A stretch of DNA of 64,000 nt from Plantactinospora soyae (GTDB lineage Bacteria > Actinomycetota > Actinomycetes > Mycobacteriales > Micromonosporaceae), in NCBI RefSeq assembly GCF_014874095.1, contig NZ_JADBEB010000001.1, forward strand, positions 3,224,001 to 3,288,000, written 5' to 3'. The notes below the pieces were generated by a model. The model made no database searches. It was given only the letters and a program-made list of their open reading frames with translations, and was not told the origin of the DNA. Shown here piece by piece: positions 46,722 to 55,395 of this stretch. Position 1 is the first letter of the stretch; every line of letters begins with the position of its first letter. A program made the position numbers and the translations under genes.

Positions 46722-48473
46722 TTACATCCGGTTCGGGGCGGCGATACCGAGCAGGTACAGGCCCTGCCGGAGGACCCGGGCGGTGAGGTCGCAGAGCGCG
46801 AGCCGGCTGTCCCGTACCTCGGCCTCGGCGCGCAGCACCGGACAGTGCTCGAAGAAGCCGTTGAAGGCGACCGCGACCGCGTGCAGGTGCCCGGCCAGCC
46901 GGTGGAACTCCAGGGTCTGCTCCACGGTACCGATGACCGCGCCGAAGTCGAGCAGTTCGATGGCGAGGGCCCGTTCGGCCGGCTCGGTGACCGAGATCGG
47001 GCCGCCGCTGGTTGGTGCACCGCTGGTCGTACCGCTGCCGCCGAGCTGCGTACTGCCCGCGCGCCGGAAGATGGACTGGATCCGGGCGTGCGCGTACTGG
47101 AGGTACGGGGCGGTGTTGCCGTTGAGCGCGAGCATCCGGTCCCAGTCGAAGACGTAGTCCCTGGTCCGGTCGTTGGAGAGGTCGGCGTACTTGACCGCAC
47201 CGATCCCGACGGCCCGAGCGACCTCGGCGACCGTTGCCGGGTCCAGGTCGGGATTCTTCTGTCGGGCGAGGTCGCCGGCCCGGGTCACCGCCTCGTCGAG
47301 CAGGTTGACGAGTTTGACGGAGTCACCGGCCCGGCTGGCCAGCATCTTGCCGTTCGCGCCGAGCACCGAGCCGAAGCCGACGAACTCGGCCCGAGCCGGT
47401 GGCCGCAACCAGCCGGCCTGCCGGGCAACCGCGTACACCATCTCGAAGTGCTGCCGCTGGGGCAGGCCGACGACGTAGAGCAGCCGGGTGGCGCCGAGGT
47501 CCCGGAGCCGGTACCGGATCGCGGCGAGGTCGGTGGCGGGATAGCCGTACCCGCCGTCGCGCTTGCGGACGATGAGCGGCAGCGGCTCGCCGTCCCTGCC
47601 GACGAATCCGGTCGGGAAGACGCAGGCGGCGTCGCCGCTGTCGGTGAGCAGGCCGAGCCGGTCGAGTTCGTCGGTGACCGGGCCCAGCCGTTCGTTGTAG
47701 TAGCTCTCGCCGACGAAGTCCCGTTGGCTCAGCAGGACGCCGAGCCGGTCGTAGACGGCCAGGAAGTACGCCTCCGACTCGGCCACGAGCAGCCGCCACA
47801 ACCGCAGCGTCTCCTCGTCACCGCCCTGTAGCGCGACCACCCGGTGCCGGGACCGCTGCCGGAACGCCTCGTCGGCGGTGAACTTGACCCGGGCGGCCTT
47901 GTAGAACGAGTCGAGATCGCCGATCGACAGTTCGTGAGCCGCTGAGGACTCGCCCAGGTCGAGCAGGTGCTCGATCAGCAGCCCGAACGGCGTACCCCAG
48001 TCGCCCAGGTGGTTGGCCTTGATCACCCGGTGCCCGAGCCAGTCCAGCAGCCGTACGGTCGCGTCGCCGATGATGCTCGACCGTAGATGCCCGACGTGCA
48101 TCTCCTTGGCGACGTTCGGCCCGGAGTAGTCCACCAGCACCGTTTCCGGGGCGCCGGCCGGGGCGGCGCCGAGCCGGGAGTCGCCGGCCATCCCGGAGAG
48201 CAGCGAGCCGAGCAGTTCGTCGGCCACCGTCAGGTTGACGAACCCGGGGCCGGAGACCCGCGCCGCCGAACAGAGGTCGGTCAGCTCGGCCCGGTCGAGG
48301 ACCTCGGCGGCGATCTCCCGGGGTGCCCGGTCGAGCCGGCGGGCCAGGGCCAGTGCCCCCTCGGCCTGGAAGTCGGCGTGCCGCGACCGCCGGACCACCG
48401 GGTCCACCGGCTCGTCGGCCACGGCCGCGAACGCCTGTGTCAACCGCTCGGTCAGCAGGTCCTTCAGATTCAT
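46722..48473 (-). CDS. argS: arginyl-tRNA synthetase
   Basis: A 583-residue class I synthetase charging tRNA-Arg with arginine. The N-terminal ArgRS-specific domain is followed by the HIGH motif as HVGHLRS (about 124-130), the Rossmann catalytic core, and a KMSK-region variant (NGKMLASRAG, about 368-377) rather than canonical KMSKS, as in many ArgRS. The C-terminal anticodon-binding helices end QGLYLLGIAAPNRM. ATG 48473 begins MNLKDLLTERL, the usual start. Whether this is the sole copy cannot be known from the window. No T-box or other leader was recognised upstream. Confidence 0.95.
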   Translation of the reverse strand: MNLKDLLTERLTQAFAAVADEPVDPVVRRSRHADFQAEGALALARRLDRAPREIAAEVLDRAELTDLCSAARVSGPGFVNLTVADELLGSLLSGMAGDSRLGAAPAGAPETVLVDYSGPNVAKEMHVGHLRSSIIGDATVRLLDWLGHRVIKANHLGDWGTPFGLLIEHLLDLGESSAAHELSIGDLDSFYKAARVKFTADEAFRQRSRHRVVALQGGDEETLRLWRLLVAESEAYFLAVYDRLGVLLSQRDFVGESYYNERLGPVTDELDRLGLLTDSGDAACVFPTGFVGRDGEPLPLIVRKRDGGYGYPATDLAAIRYRLRDLGATRLLYVVGLPQRQHFEMVYAVARQAGWLRPPARAEFVGFGSVLGANGKMLASRAGDSVKLVNLLDEAVTRAGDLARQKNPDLDPATVAEVARAVGIGAVKYADLSNDRTRDYVFDWDRMLALNGNTAPYLQYAHARIQSIFRRAGSTQLGGSGTTSGAPTSGGPISVTEPAERALAIELLDFGAVIGTVEQTLEFHRLAGHLHAVAVAFNGFFEHCPVLRAEAEVRDSRLALCDLTARVLRQGLYLLGIAAPNRM

Positions 48474-48834
48474 GACGGTACGCCGATCTCGCTCCGGCCC
48501 CGGGCGGGAGCCGGGGCACGTTCTCAAAGGGGGAGCGGATCGATCGGCAGACGGTCGCGGCGGCGGATCGGTCCGCCGGTCGCAACGGGATGGTCAGCGC
48601 AGGCGGTCGCGGAGGGCTCGGCGAGGAGCCACGGATCGCCGTCGGGGACTGGCCATGGAGCGCAGGCTACCGGCCCGGTGCCGCCAACGCCCGCGATTTA
48701 CCTCTCGCGCCGGTGCGACGCCGGGCAACGTCATGATTCTTGGCGAACTGGGGTCGGCAGCCAACCGCAGTTCGCCAAGAATCATGACAGCGTCGTTGAC
48801 GCGGACGACTCCTCGCGGCCGGGGCCGGCTGCGA
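48474..48834. other. intergenic region upstream of argS
   Basis: About 361 bp. It contains the 20-bp inverted repeat at 48730-48788 (entered separately). The rest (48474-48729) has no coding frame with clear bias and no recognised riboswitch; it should contain the argS promoter. The stretch GGGCGGGAGCCGGGG near 48508 could form a weak hairpin. Confidence 0.5.
48730..48788. terminator. 20-bp perfect inverted repeat, terminator or dispersed palindrome
   Basis: GTCATGATTCTTGGCGAACT (48730-48749) and its exact complement (48769-48788) flank a 19-nt loop. It lies 47 bp past the stop of the ABC membrane gene (48835-49539, minus strand), so it can terminate that operon. The AT-containing, highly regular arms suggest a mobile palindromic repeat rather than a simple terminator. 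Confidence 0.75.
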
Positions 48835-49539
48835 TCAGGAGACCTTGTTCGGCAGCGGTACGTCGCGGACGACCGTCCAGGTCAGCGCGAGGCCGATCAG
48901 GAAGGCCAGCAGGCCGGCGCCGATCACCAGTCCGAGCGGCTGTGGCGCGTCCGGGGACACCACCCGGTCGACGATCGGCAGATCCAGTTCGGTGCCGAGA
49001 ACGCCCTGGGTGAGTACGACCAGGGCGACGCCCACCGGAATCGTGAGCAGCCCACCGGCCCGCCATCGGTAGAAGCCGGCGCTGATGAATGTGCCCGCGG
49101 CCATCCAGGTCAGCAGTTCGAGCAGGTGTTCCAGGAAGACGAGGTGCAGTTGGGTGGGCTCGCTGAACAGGTGAGAGCGGTCCAGCACCTGTTCCCAGCC
49201 GACCAGGTGGTAGATCCCCCGCTCGGCCAGGTAGCCGAGTGTGATCATGGCGGCCACCGCCGGCGCCATCAGACTGACGGTGATGCCGGCATGTACGGCG
49301 AACCGGCGGCGGGTCTGCCCGTGCGCGACGTACATCGGCAGGAACGTGGTGATCAGTCCCACCCCGACGAACAGCGCGTACCAGCGGGGCGCCAGGCTGC
49401 CCTTCTCCCAGGCGCTCGAGGTGACCTCGCCGAAGATCGCGACACCCACCACGATCAGCGCGACGATCGTGACGAGGGCGCCCCAGAGCCACAGCGCGAC
49501 GTACAGGTTGGCGGCCAGGAGGCGGCTCGGGAATCTCAT
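48835..49539 (-). CDS. ABC transporter membrane subunit
   Basis: A 234-residue protein with about six helices (10-38, 50-70, 85-105, 130-155, 165-185, 200-225) and no soluble domain. It overlaps the ATPase gene by ATGA and belongs to the YtrA-type operon (regulator, ATPase, membrane protein). In Bacillus the related ytr operon responds to cell-wall antibiotics such as ramoplanin and bacitracin. The substrate is unknown. ATG 49539 begins MRFPSRLLAANLYVALWLWG. Confidence 0.82.
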   Translation of the reverse strand: MRFPSRLLAANLYVALWLWGALVTIVALIVVGVAIFGEVTSSAWEKGSLAPRWYALFVGVGLITTFLPMYVAHGQTRRRFAVHAGITVSLMAPAVAAMITLGYLAERGIYHLVGWEQVLDRSHLFSEPTQLHLVFLEHLLELLTWMAAGTFISAGFYRWRAGGLLTIPVGVALVVLTQGVLGTELDLPIVDRVVSPDAPQPLGLVIGAGLLAFLIGLALTWTVVRDVPLPNKVS

Positions 49540-50402
49540 CGGGGCCCTCCGGTGAGGTGGACGAACAGGTCCTGCATCGCGATCGGCTCCAGTTCCAGCC
49601 CGGCCTCGACGGCCTGGCGCCGCTGATCCTCGTCGAGGTCGCCGTAGACCATCGTCGACCTGGTCGGGCCGAGTTGGCGGGAGCCCAGCACGGTCAGTCC
49701 GCTGGTGAAGGCGTCGACCTGCTCGGCGGGCCCGGTCACGGCACGACCCCGGGACAGCAGCGTCTCGGTCTCCTCGTGCACCAACAGCTTGCCGCGATCG
49801 ATGATCAGGACCTCCTCGAACAGCGAACTGATCTCCTCGATCAGGTGTGCCGAGAGGATGATCGTGCGGGGGTGCAGCATGTAGTCGGCGAGCATCGCCT
49901 CGTAGAACGCGTACCGGGACGGCACGTCCATGCCCAGGTACGACTCGTCGAAGATCGTCAGCGGCGCCCGGCTGGCCAGCCCGATCACCACCCCCATCGC
50001 CGACTGCTGGCCCTTGGACATCTCGCTGACCTTCGACTTCGGCTTCAGCTCGAATCTGTCCATCAGGGATCGGGCGTAGTCGCCGTCCCAGTTCGGGCGC
50101 AGCCATTCGGCGAAGTAGACGGCGTCCTCGGCCGTGCCGATCTTCACCGTCTCACCGCCGTCCCGGATCATGATGATGTCCCGGGTGACCTCGCCGTTCT
50201 CGAAGACCGGTCGGCCGTCGACCCGTACGCTGCCGGCGGACTCCCGCCGGAAGGCGGCCAGTACGGAGAGCAGGCTCGTCTTGCCCGAACCGCTGCGACC
50301 GAGCAGCCCGTAGATCTTGCCGCCCGCCAGGTTGAAGGTCAGTCCGTCCAACGCGGTGGTGTCGCCGTAGCGCAGCACCAGACCCTCGACATCGATTCTC
50401 AT
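49536..50402 (-). CDS. ABC transporter ATPase with atypical signature
   Basis: A 288-residue ATPase. Walker A is GRSGSGKT (about 35-42), but the signature is MSKGQQSAMGV instead of LSGGQ, Walker B is LTIFDESYLGMD with Ser after DE in place of Pro, and the H-loop is LSAHLIEEI. This set is typical of the YtrB-like group, whose members export antibiotics or remodel the envelope. It starts at 50402, overlapping the GntR stop (ATGA), and is followed by the membrane subunit. Confidence 0.92.
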   Translation of the reverse strand: MRIDVEGLVLRYGDTTALDGLTFNLAGGKIYGLLGRSGSGKTSLLSVLAAFRRESAGSVRVDGRPVFENGEVTRDIIMIRDGGETVKIGTAEDAVYFAEWLRPNWDGDYARSLMDRFELKPKSKVSEMSKGQQSAMGVVIGLASRAPLTIFDESYLGMDVPSRYAFYEAMLADYMLHPRTIILSAHLIEEISSLFEEVLIIDRGKLLVHEETETLLSRGRAVTGPAEQVDAFTSGLTVLGSRQLGPTRSTMVYGDLDEDQRRQAVEAGLELEPIAMQDLFVHLTGGPR

Positions 50403-50758
50403 CGCTGCTCGTGCTCCTCGATCCGACGCACCACGTCCTGGAGCGGAATGCCGATGGCCCTGGCCTCGGTGATCATCGGCTCGACCACCTTGGCGAAGAA
50501 GCTCTCCCGGCGTTCGGCCCGGAGCGTGTCCCGGGCGTCCGGGCTGACGAACATGCCGATACCTCGTTTCTTGTAGAGGACGCCCTCGTCGACCAGCTGC
50601 TGGAACGCCTTGGCCGCGGTCGCCGGGTTGATCCGGTAGAAGGTGGCGTACTGGGTGGTGGACATGACCTGGTCGTCGCCCTTCAGTGCCCCGCTCAGCA
50701 CGTCAGCCTTGATCCGGCTGGCGATCTGTCGATAGATCGGACTCCGGTCGTCGAACAT
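50399..50758 (-). CDS. GntR family regulator, YtrA subfamily
   Basis: A 119-residue regulator: winged HTH SPIYRQIASRIKADVLSGAL, STTQYATFYRINPATAAKAF and DEGVLYKKRGIGMFV, then a short dimerisation helix. YtrA-type regulators lack a large effector domain and usually repress the ABC operon they belong to. ATG 50758 is the start. The 40-bp near-palindrome at 50767-50806 immediately upstream is the likely operator. It is first in the three-gene leftward operon. Confidence 0.95.
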   Translation of the reverse strand: MFDDRSPIYRQIASRIKADVLSGALKGDDQVMSTTQYATFYRINPATAAKAFQQLVDEGVLYKKRGIGMFVSPDARDTLRAERRESFFAKVVEPMITEARAIGIPLQDVVRRIEEHEQR

Positions 50759-50766
50759 GTCAACCC

Positions 50767-50806
50767 GCTTCTCTGGTTCTTTACTCTACCGAAGAACCAT
50801 AGAAGC
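50767..50806. promoter_or_regulatory. 40-bp near-palindromic operator of the GntR-ABC operon
   Basis: GCTTCTCTGGTTCTT (50767-50781) and AAGAACCATAGAAGC (50792-50806) are complementary at 14 of 15 positions around a 10-bp spacer. It starts 9 bp upstream of the GntR start codon, as expected for autorepression. Confidence 0.85.
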
Positions 50807-50944
50807 AGACCGCGCCGGACGTCAATCCCCGTCCCGGCGCCGGGTTGATGTCGGTGGTCGCGATGGCGGCGCCATCGAGATGCCGGTGGGCGGTGTCGCC
50901 CGAGCGGGGTTTACACATGTAGATCATCGTCATATGGTTATGGC

Positions 50945-51292
50945 GTGAGCATGCGAATGCGGGAACCGACGTACTTCATCCTGGCCGCGCTACAGGACGA
51001 GCCGTTGCACGGCTACGCGATCATGAGTCGGGTTCAGGAGGTGTCCCAAGGTCGGATCAGGCTGGCCACCGGGACGCTCTACGCCGCGCTCGACCGACTC
51101 TCCGGCGAGCAGCTCGTCCGAGTCGTCGACGAGCAGGTGGTCAACGGCCGGGCCCGGCGCTACTACGAGCTGACCGACGAGGGTCGGGTGGCACTGCGCG
51201 CCGAGGCGGACCGGATGGTCGAGGCGGCCCGGATCGTCACCGAACACCGCGGCCGTCCGTCACTGGTACGCCCGACGGTGGCACCGGCATGA
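50945..51292 (+). CDS. PadR family transcriptional regulator
   Basis: A 115-residue PadR protein: EPTYFILAALQDEPLHGYAI, IRLATGTLYAALDRLSGEQL and GRARRYYELTDEGRVAL. PadR regulators often control transporters or membrane proteins and pair with them. GTG 50945 is the start. TACA-CA-TGTA at 50912-50921 and nearby ATAT steps upstream may be part of a PadR operator (ATGT/ACAT half-sites). The stop overlaps the membrane protein start (ATGA). Confidence 0.93.
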   Translation: MSMRMREPTYFILAALQDEPLHGYAIMSRVQEVSQGRIRLATGTLYAALDRLSGEQLVRVVDEQVVNGRARRYYELTDEGRVALRAEADRMVEAARIVTEHRGRPSLVRPTVAPA

Positions 51293-52209
51293 CCGGCCGG
51301 GACGACGAGCGATTCGCGTCGGGCCACGAACCCGGCGGGCGCGCCGGCCAACGACGGGAGAGGCGTTATCAGCGACTCCTGTTGCTGTACCCGAGGTGGT
51401 ACCGCGAGGAGCGGGGCGCGGAGATGCTCGCGACACTGACGCAGGCCGCCGAGTCGGGGTCGGCGCCTCCGGCCCGGCGGGAGATCGGGGCGCTGGTACT
51501 GGGTGCGCTGCGTACCCGGGTCGGAGCGAACATGACCGGATCCCCGGGGCAGCTCTGGCTCTCGGCGTTGCGGGTGGCGGTCCTGCTGCTGGTGGCGTAC
51601 GCGACGGCCTCCTCGGTGCCTCCTGCCGGCGGCGGTCTCGCCGGTCTGCTGGCGAACTGGGACCTGTTCGAGCTCGGCGCCGTGACAGTTGGGGCGTTCG
51701 CCGTCGCCGCATTGGCCCAGGGCCGTTACCGACTCGGGCTCGTCCTCGCCGTGGCGATGGTCGTCCTCGAGCGGTGGCAGGGCCTCTGGATCGGGTTCGG
51801 CTTCCTGCTGCGGAGTGACGGGGTCTGGCTTGTCCTGGTGGCGACGCTGCTGACGCTGCCGCTGCTCCGGCGTCCTCCCGCCGTGGGCCGACAGCCGCTG
51901 GCCTGGCTGCTCGCCATCCCGCTCACGCTGGTCTTCCTACCGACGGCGTTCTCCGCGTCGACCTACCTGCACCCGATCTACCTGGTGGCCGTCGGGGTCG
52001 GCCTGCTGCTCTGGTCGGTGGTCGACGTGCGGGCCCTGATCGGCTCGGCCGCGATCCTGCTCGCCACCGCCCTGTCGCTGGTCAGCCACAGCCTCTCGCA
52101 AGAGCCGGGCGGGCGGACCTGGACGCCACTCTGGCTCGGCTATCTCGGCGTGACCGCCGTGCTGGTCGGCATCGGGGCCGTGCGGATCCGGCAGCAGGCC
52201 CGGCTGTAA
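51289..52209 (+). CDS. PadR-linked membrane protein, unknown function
   Basis: A 306-residue protein: a 75-residue cytoplasmic N-terminus with RRYQRLLLLYPRWYREERGA (a motif shared by PadR-associated membrane proteins), then seven to eight helices from about 90 to 300. It overlaps the PadR gene by ATGA. Such pairs are common in actinomycetes; the membrane protein is thought to be the regulator's target or partner, but the function is unknown. Confidence 0.82.
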   Translation: MTGRDDERFASGHEPGGRAGQRRERRYQRLLLLYPRWYREERGAEMLATLTQAAESGSAPPARREIGALVLGALRTRVGANMTGSPGQLWLSALRVAVLLLVAYATASSVPPAGGGLAGLLANWDLFELGAVTVGAFAVAALAQGRYRLGLVLAVAMVVLERWQGLWIGFGFLLRSDGVWLVLVATLLTLPLLRRPPAVGRQPLAWLLAIPLTLVFLPTAFSASTYLHPIYLVAVGVGLLLWSVVDVRALIGSAAILLATALSLVSHSLSQEPGGRTWTPLWLGYLGVTAVLVGIGAVRIRQQARL

Positions 52210-52304
52210 CGGCTGGGCCTCGTACTCACCCCCGGGTAGAGCCCCCGCTACCTTCGACAGGTGGGGTGGGGACGGTCTGGATCATCCGCCCGTACGGTGG
52301 GGCG

Positions 52305-53144
52305 ATGACGGACCGGTTGCGCGTACTGATCTCCGCCGACCTGGAGGGCGTCTCCGGGATCGTGCACGTCGTCGAGACCAACCCCGGGGGCTACGACTAC
52401 GAACGCGGTCGAGCACTGATGACGGCCGAGGTCAACGCCGCCGTCGCCGGGGTGCTGGACGCCGTACCGGACGCCGACGTTCGGGTCGCGGACGCGCACG
52501 GGACGTTCCGGAACCTGCTGCCCGAGGAACTGGACCGGCGGGTCCGGCTGATCCGCGGCAAGCCCCGTCCACTGGGCATGATGGCCGGACTCGAAGCCGG
52601 CGTCGACGCGGTGCTGTTCATCGGGTACCACGCCAGGGCCGGCGCCGGTCCTGGCGTACTGGCCCACACGATCAGTGATGCCGTGCTCGACGTACGGCTC
52701 CAGGGGGCGTCGGTGGGGGAGATCGGACTCAACGCCGCCCTCGCCGGCCACTTCGGCGTACCTGTCGTGCTGGGCAGCGGCGACGACGCCGCCTGCGCCG
52801 AACTCCGGGCCCTGGTGCCGGCCGCCGTCACGGTCGAGGTCAAGCGGGCGCTCGGCCAGGCCGCGGCCGAGACGCTGCATCCGCAGGAGGCCCGGGACCG
52901 GATCCGCCGGTCCGCCGCCGAGGCGATCGGTCGACGGAACCGGGTACGGCCGGTGCCGACCGGTGGACCGGTCGAAACCGAGATCGACCTGTACGGCCCG
53001 TACACCGTCGACCTCGCCACGCTGGTGCCCGGGGTCTCGCGCGCCCCCGGAGGCCGGACGGTCACCTTCACCGGCGAGGACATCGTGGCGGCGTACCGGC
53101 TGATCCAGCTCGTGGTCCAGCTCGGCCAGATCAAACCCGGCTGA
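52305..53144 (+). CDS. M55 family D-aminopeptidase (DppA-like)
   Basis: A 279-residue zinc peptidase. Motifs: RVLISADLEGVSGI (metal Asp and Glu at the start), DAHGTFRNL, FIGYHARAGAGPGVLAHTIS (metal His), and VVLGSGDDAA. DppA of Bacillus is a self-compartmentalising decameric D-aminopeptidase that frees D-amino acids from peptides, such as cell-wall fragments. ATG 52305 has GGTGGGG upstream and starts at MTDRLRVLISADLEG; the frame extends to 52266 but without family similarity. It stands alone. Confidence 0.9.
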   Translation: MTDRLRVLISADLEGVSGIVHVVETNPGGYDYERGRALMTAEVNAAVAGVLDAVPDADVRVADAHGTFRNLLPEELDRRVRLIRGKPRPLGMMAGLEAGVDAVLFIGYHARAGAGPGVLAHTISDAVLDVRLQGASVGEIGLNAALAGHFGVPVVLGSGDDAACAELRALVPAAVTVEVKRALGQAAAETLHPQEARDRIRRSAAEAIGRRNRVRPVPTGGPVETEIDLYGPYTVDLATLVPGVSRAPGGRTVTFTGEDIVAAYRLIQLVVQLGQIKPG

Positions 53145-53302
53145 CCGGCCCTGTCCCGGCGCCGGACCAGCGGGGAAAATCTGTAATCCGCAGGCCGCCA
53201 CCGCGTCTCCTGATCGGAAGCGCCACGGCGGCGGGTGCGCCGGGGCGGGATGGTCTCCGGCGCGGCCCGGCGACGTCGGCAAGCGATGGAAGTGAGGCAA
53301 CC

Positions 53303-55270
53303 ATGTCCGGAACCGGCCGGATCGGGCCCGACACCCGGATGGTCGTCGCGGCCCGTGCGGGCGATCCGCGTGCCCTCGACGCGCTGGTGGCCAGCTCGCT
53401 GCCGCTCGTCTACAACATCGTCGGGCGGGCGATGAACGGGCACGCCGACACCGACGACGTGGTCCAGGAGACCCTGCTCAGGTTGGTGCGGCACCTGTCC
53501 GAACTGCGCGATCCGGCAGCCTTCCGCTCCTGGCTCGTGGCCATCGCCGTCCGGCAGGTCCGGGACTGGCAGCAGCGCTGGACGACCACCCAGGCCAGTC
53601 AGGCCACCGGGGCCGTGCCGGGCAGCCCGGACGACGTACCCGACCCGGGCGCCGACTTCGCCGAGGTGACCATCCTCCGGCTCGGTCTCACCGACCAGCG
53701 CCGCGAGGTCGCCGAGGCGACCCGCTGGCTCGACCCGGACGACCGGGAACTGCTCGCCCTGTGGTGGCTGGAGGAGACCGGCGAACTGAACCGCGCCGAC
53801 CTCGCCGCGGCGCTCGGACTCTCCGGCGAGCACACGGCCGTCCGGGTACACCGGATGAAGGAACAACTGCACACCGCCCGTACGGTCGTCCGCGCGCTGC
53901 GGGCCCGACCCGGCTGCCCCGACCTGTACGCCGCCACGGCCGATTGGACCGGCGAGCCCGGCCCGCTGTGGCGCAAGCGGCTGTCCCGGCACATCCGGGA
54001 CTGCGTCCGGTGCCTGCGCCAGGACGCCGACCTGCTCCCCGTCGACCGCCTGCTCGCCGGGCTGCCGCTGCTGCCCCTGCCGGCGGGACTCGCCGAGCAG
54101 TTGTCGGCCGTGACCGCCGGTTCCACCGCCGGCACCGTCGTCGGCCCGGTTTCCGGACCGACCGCTGCCTATCCGAGCATCGGGCAGTCGGGCGCGTCGC
54201 ATTCCGGTGCCGCGCCGTCCGCAGCCTCGCACGCGGCGCCGTCGGGCGGGCTCGGCAAGGTGTTCGGGATGGGGGCACACGGGGTGGCCGGGCCCGTGAC
54301 GGTCGCGGCGGCGGTCGCCGGCCTCGTCGTGGCGGTCCTGCTGGCGGTGCAGATGACCAAGCCCTCGGCACCGGAGAGCACGGCCGCCGACCAGGCGGGC
54401 GGCGCCACCGCCACGGCCAGCCCGACGCCGACCCCCACGGTCAGCGGGGTCACCCCGACACCACGCCGGGCCACCCCGACGCCGACGGCCCGGACCTCGA
54501 CCCGGGCCGCCGTACCCGCCGGACCGGCCCGGACCTCGGACAAGAAGGGCGTCGCGGTCTGGAACTTCTCCGGGGTCAGCCAGGCGCTCGGCCAGTCGAA
54601 GGCGAGTTGGTACTACACCTGGTCCACGCACCACCAGGGGATCAGCACCCCGAGCGGGGTGGACTTCGTGCCGATGATCTGGGGCCGGGACAACGTCGAC
54701 AGCCGCAGCATCGCCCAGGCCAAGAGCGCCGGGCCGTACCTGCTCGGCTTCAACGAGCCGGACATGGCCGGCCAGGCGAACATGAGCGTGGACGAGGCGC
54801 TGACCCTGTGGCCGAAGCTCGCCGCCACCGGAAGCACCCTCGGCAGTCCGGCCGTCGCCTTCGGCGGCGCCACCCCGGGCGGCTGGCTCGACCGGTTCAT
54901 GTCCGGTGCGAAGTCGCGCGGCCACCGGGTCGACTTCATCGCACTGCACTGGTACGGCGGAGACTTCGTCACCGCCAACGCCGTGTCCCAGCTCAAGCAG
55001 TACCTACAGGCGGTGTACCAGCGCTACCGGCTACCGATCTGGCTCACCGAGTACGCCCTGATCGACTTCTCCGACGGAAAGGTGCGGTTCCCGAGCCAAC
55101 AGCAGCAGGCGGCCTTCGTCACCGCCTCCACCAAAATGCTGGGCGGCCTGTCGTACCTGCACCGGTACGCCTGGTTCGGCCTGCCCGCCACGGACAAGGA
55201 CCTCAGTGGACTGTTCCGCAGCGGCACCCAGCCGACGGAGGTGGGGCGGGCCTTCCGGGCGGCCGGCTGA
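53303..55270 (+). CDS. ECF-type sigma factor fused to membrane helix and GH128-like glycoside hydrolase
   Basis: A 655-residue fusion. Residues about 10-90 are sigma region 2 (DDVVQETLLRLVRHLSELRD, AFRSWLVAIAVRQVRDWQQR); about 130-200 are region 4; HIRDCVRCLRQ near 226-236 may bind metal. One membrane helix lies near 327-352. A Thr/Pro linker (about 354-410) leads to an extracellular glycoside hydrolase of the GH128/Asl1 type (412-655): AVWNFSGVSQ, LLGFNEPDMAG with candidate acid/base Glu 485, ALHWYGG, and WLTEYAL with candidate nucleophile Glu 583. GH128 enzymes cut beta-1,3-glucan. ATG 53303 has GAGG upstream. Release of the sigma part by proteolysis is plausible but inferred. Confidence 0.88.
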   Translation: MSGTGRIGPDTRMVVAARAGDPRALDALVASSLPLVYNIVGRAMNGHADTDDVVQETLLRLVRHLSELRDPAAFRSWLVAIAVRQVRDWQQRWTTTQASQATGAVPGSPDDVPDPGADFAEVTILRLGLTDQRREVAEATRWLDPDDRELLALWWLEETGELNRADLAAALGLSGEHTAVRVHRMKEQLHTARTVVRALRARPGCPDLYAATADWTGEPGPLWRKRLSRHIRDCVRCLRQDADLLPVDRLLAGLPLLPLPAGLAEQLSAVTAGSTAGTVVGPVSGPTAAYPSIGQSGASHSGAAPSAASHAAPSGGLGKVFGMGAHGVAGPVTVAAAVAGLVVAVLLAVQMTKPSAPESTAADQAGGATATASPTPTPTVSGVTPTPRRATPTPTARTSTRAAVPAGPARTSDKKGVAVWNFSGVSQALGQSKASWYYTWSTHHQGISTPSGVDFVPMIWGRDNVDSRSIAQAKSAGPYLLGFNEPDMAGQANMSVDEALTLWPKLAATGSTLGSPAVAFGGATPGGWLDRFMSGAKSRGHRVDFIALHWYGGDFVTANAVSQLKQYLQAVYQRYRLPIWLTEYALIDFSDGKVRFPSQQQQAAFVTASTKMLGGLSYLHRYAWFGLPATDKDLSGLFRSGTQPTEVGRAFRAAG

Positions 55271-55395
55271 ACCGGACGACCGCCACCGTACGGGTGCACC
55301 GGATGCCTCCCCGCTATCGTTGAACCTGCCTTGAGACTTATCCTGGGTGTGGACCTGGCCTTCATCCGGCCAACTTTCAAACAGCGGGGGATACC

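Noticed and set aside
48474-48729. T-box or other tRNA-sensing leader upstream of argS
   Set aside because: No T-box sequence or specifier-loop pattern could be seen; the only strong structure is the distal inverted repeat, which is better placed as a terminator of the ABC operon.
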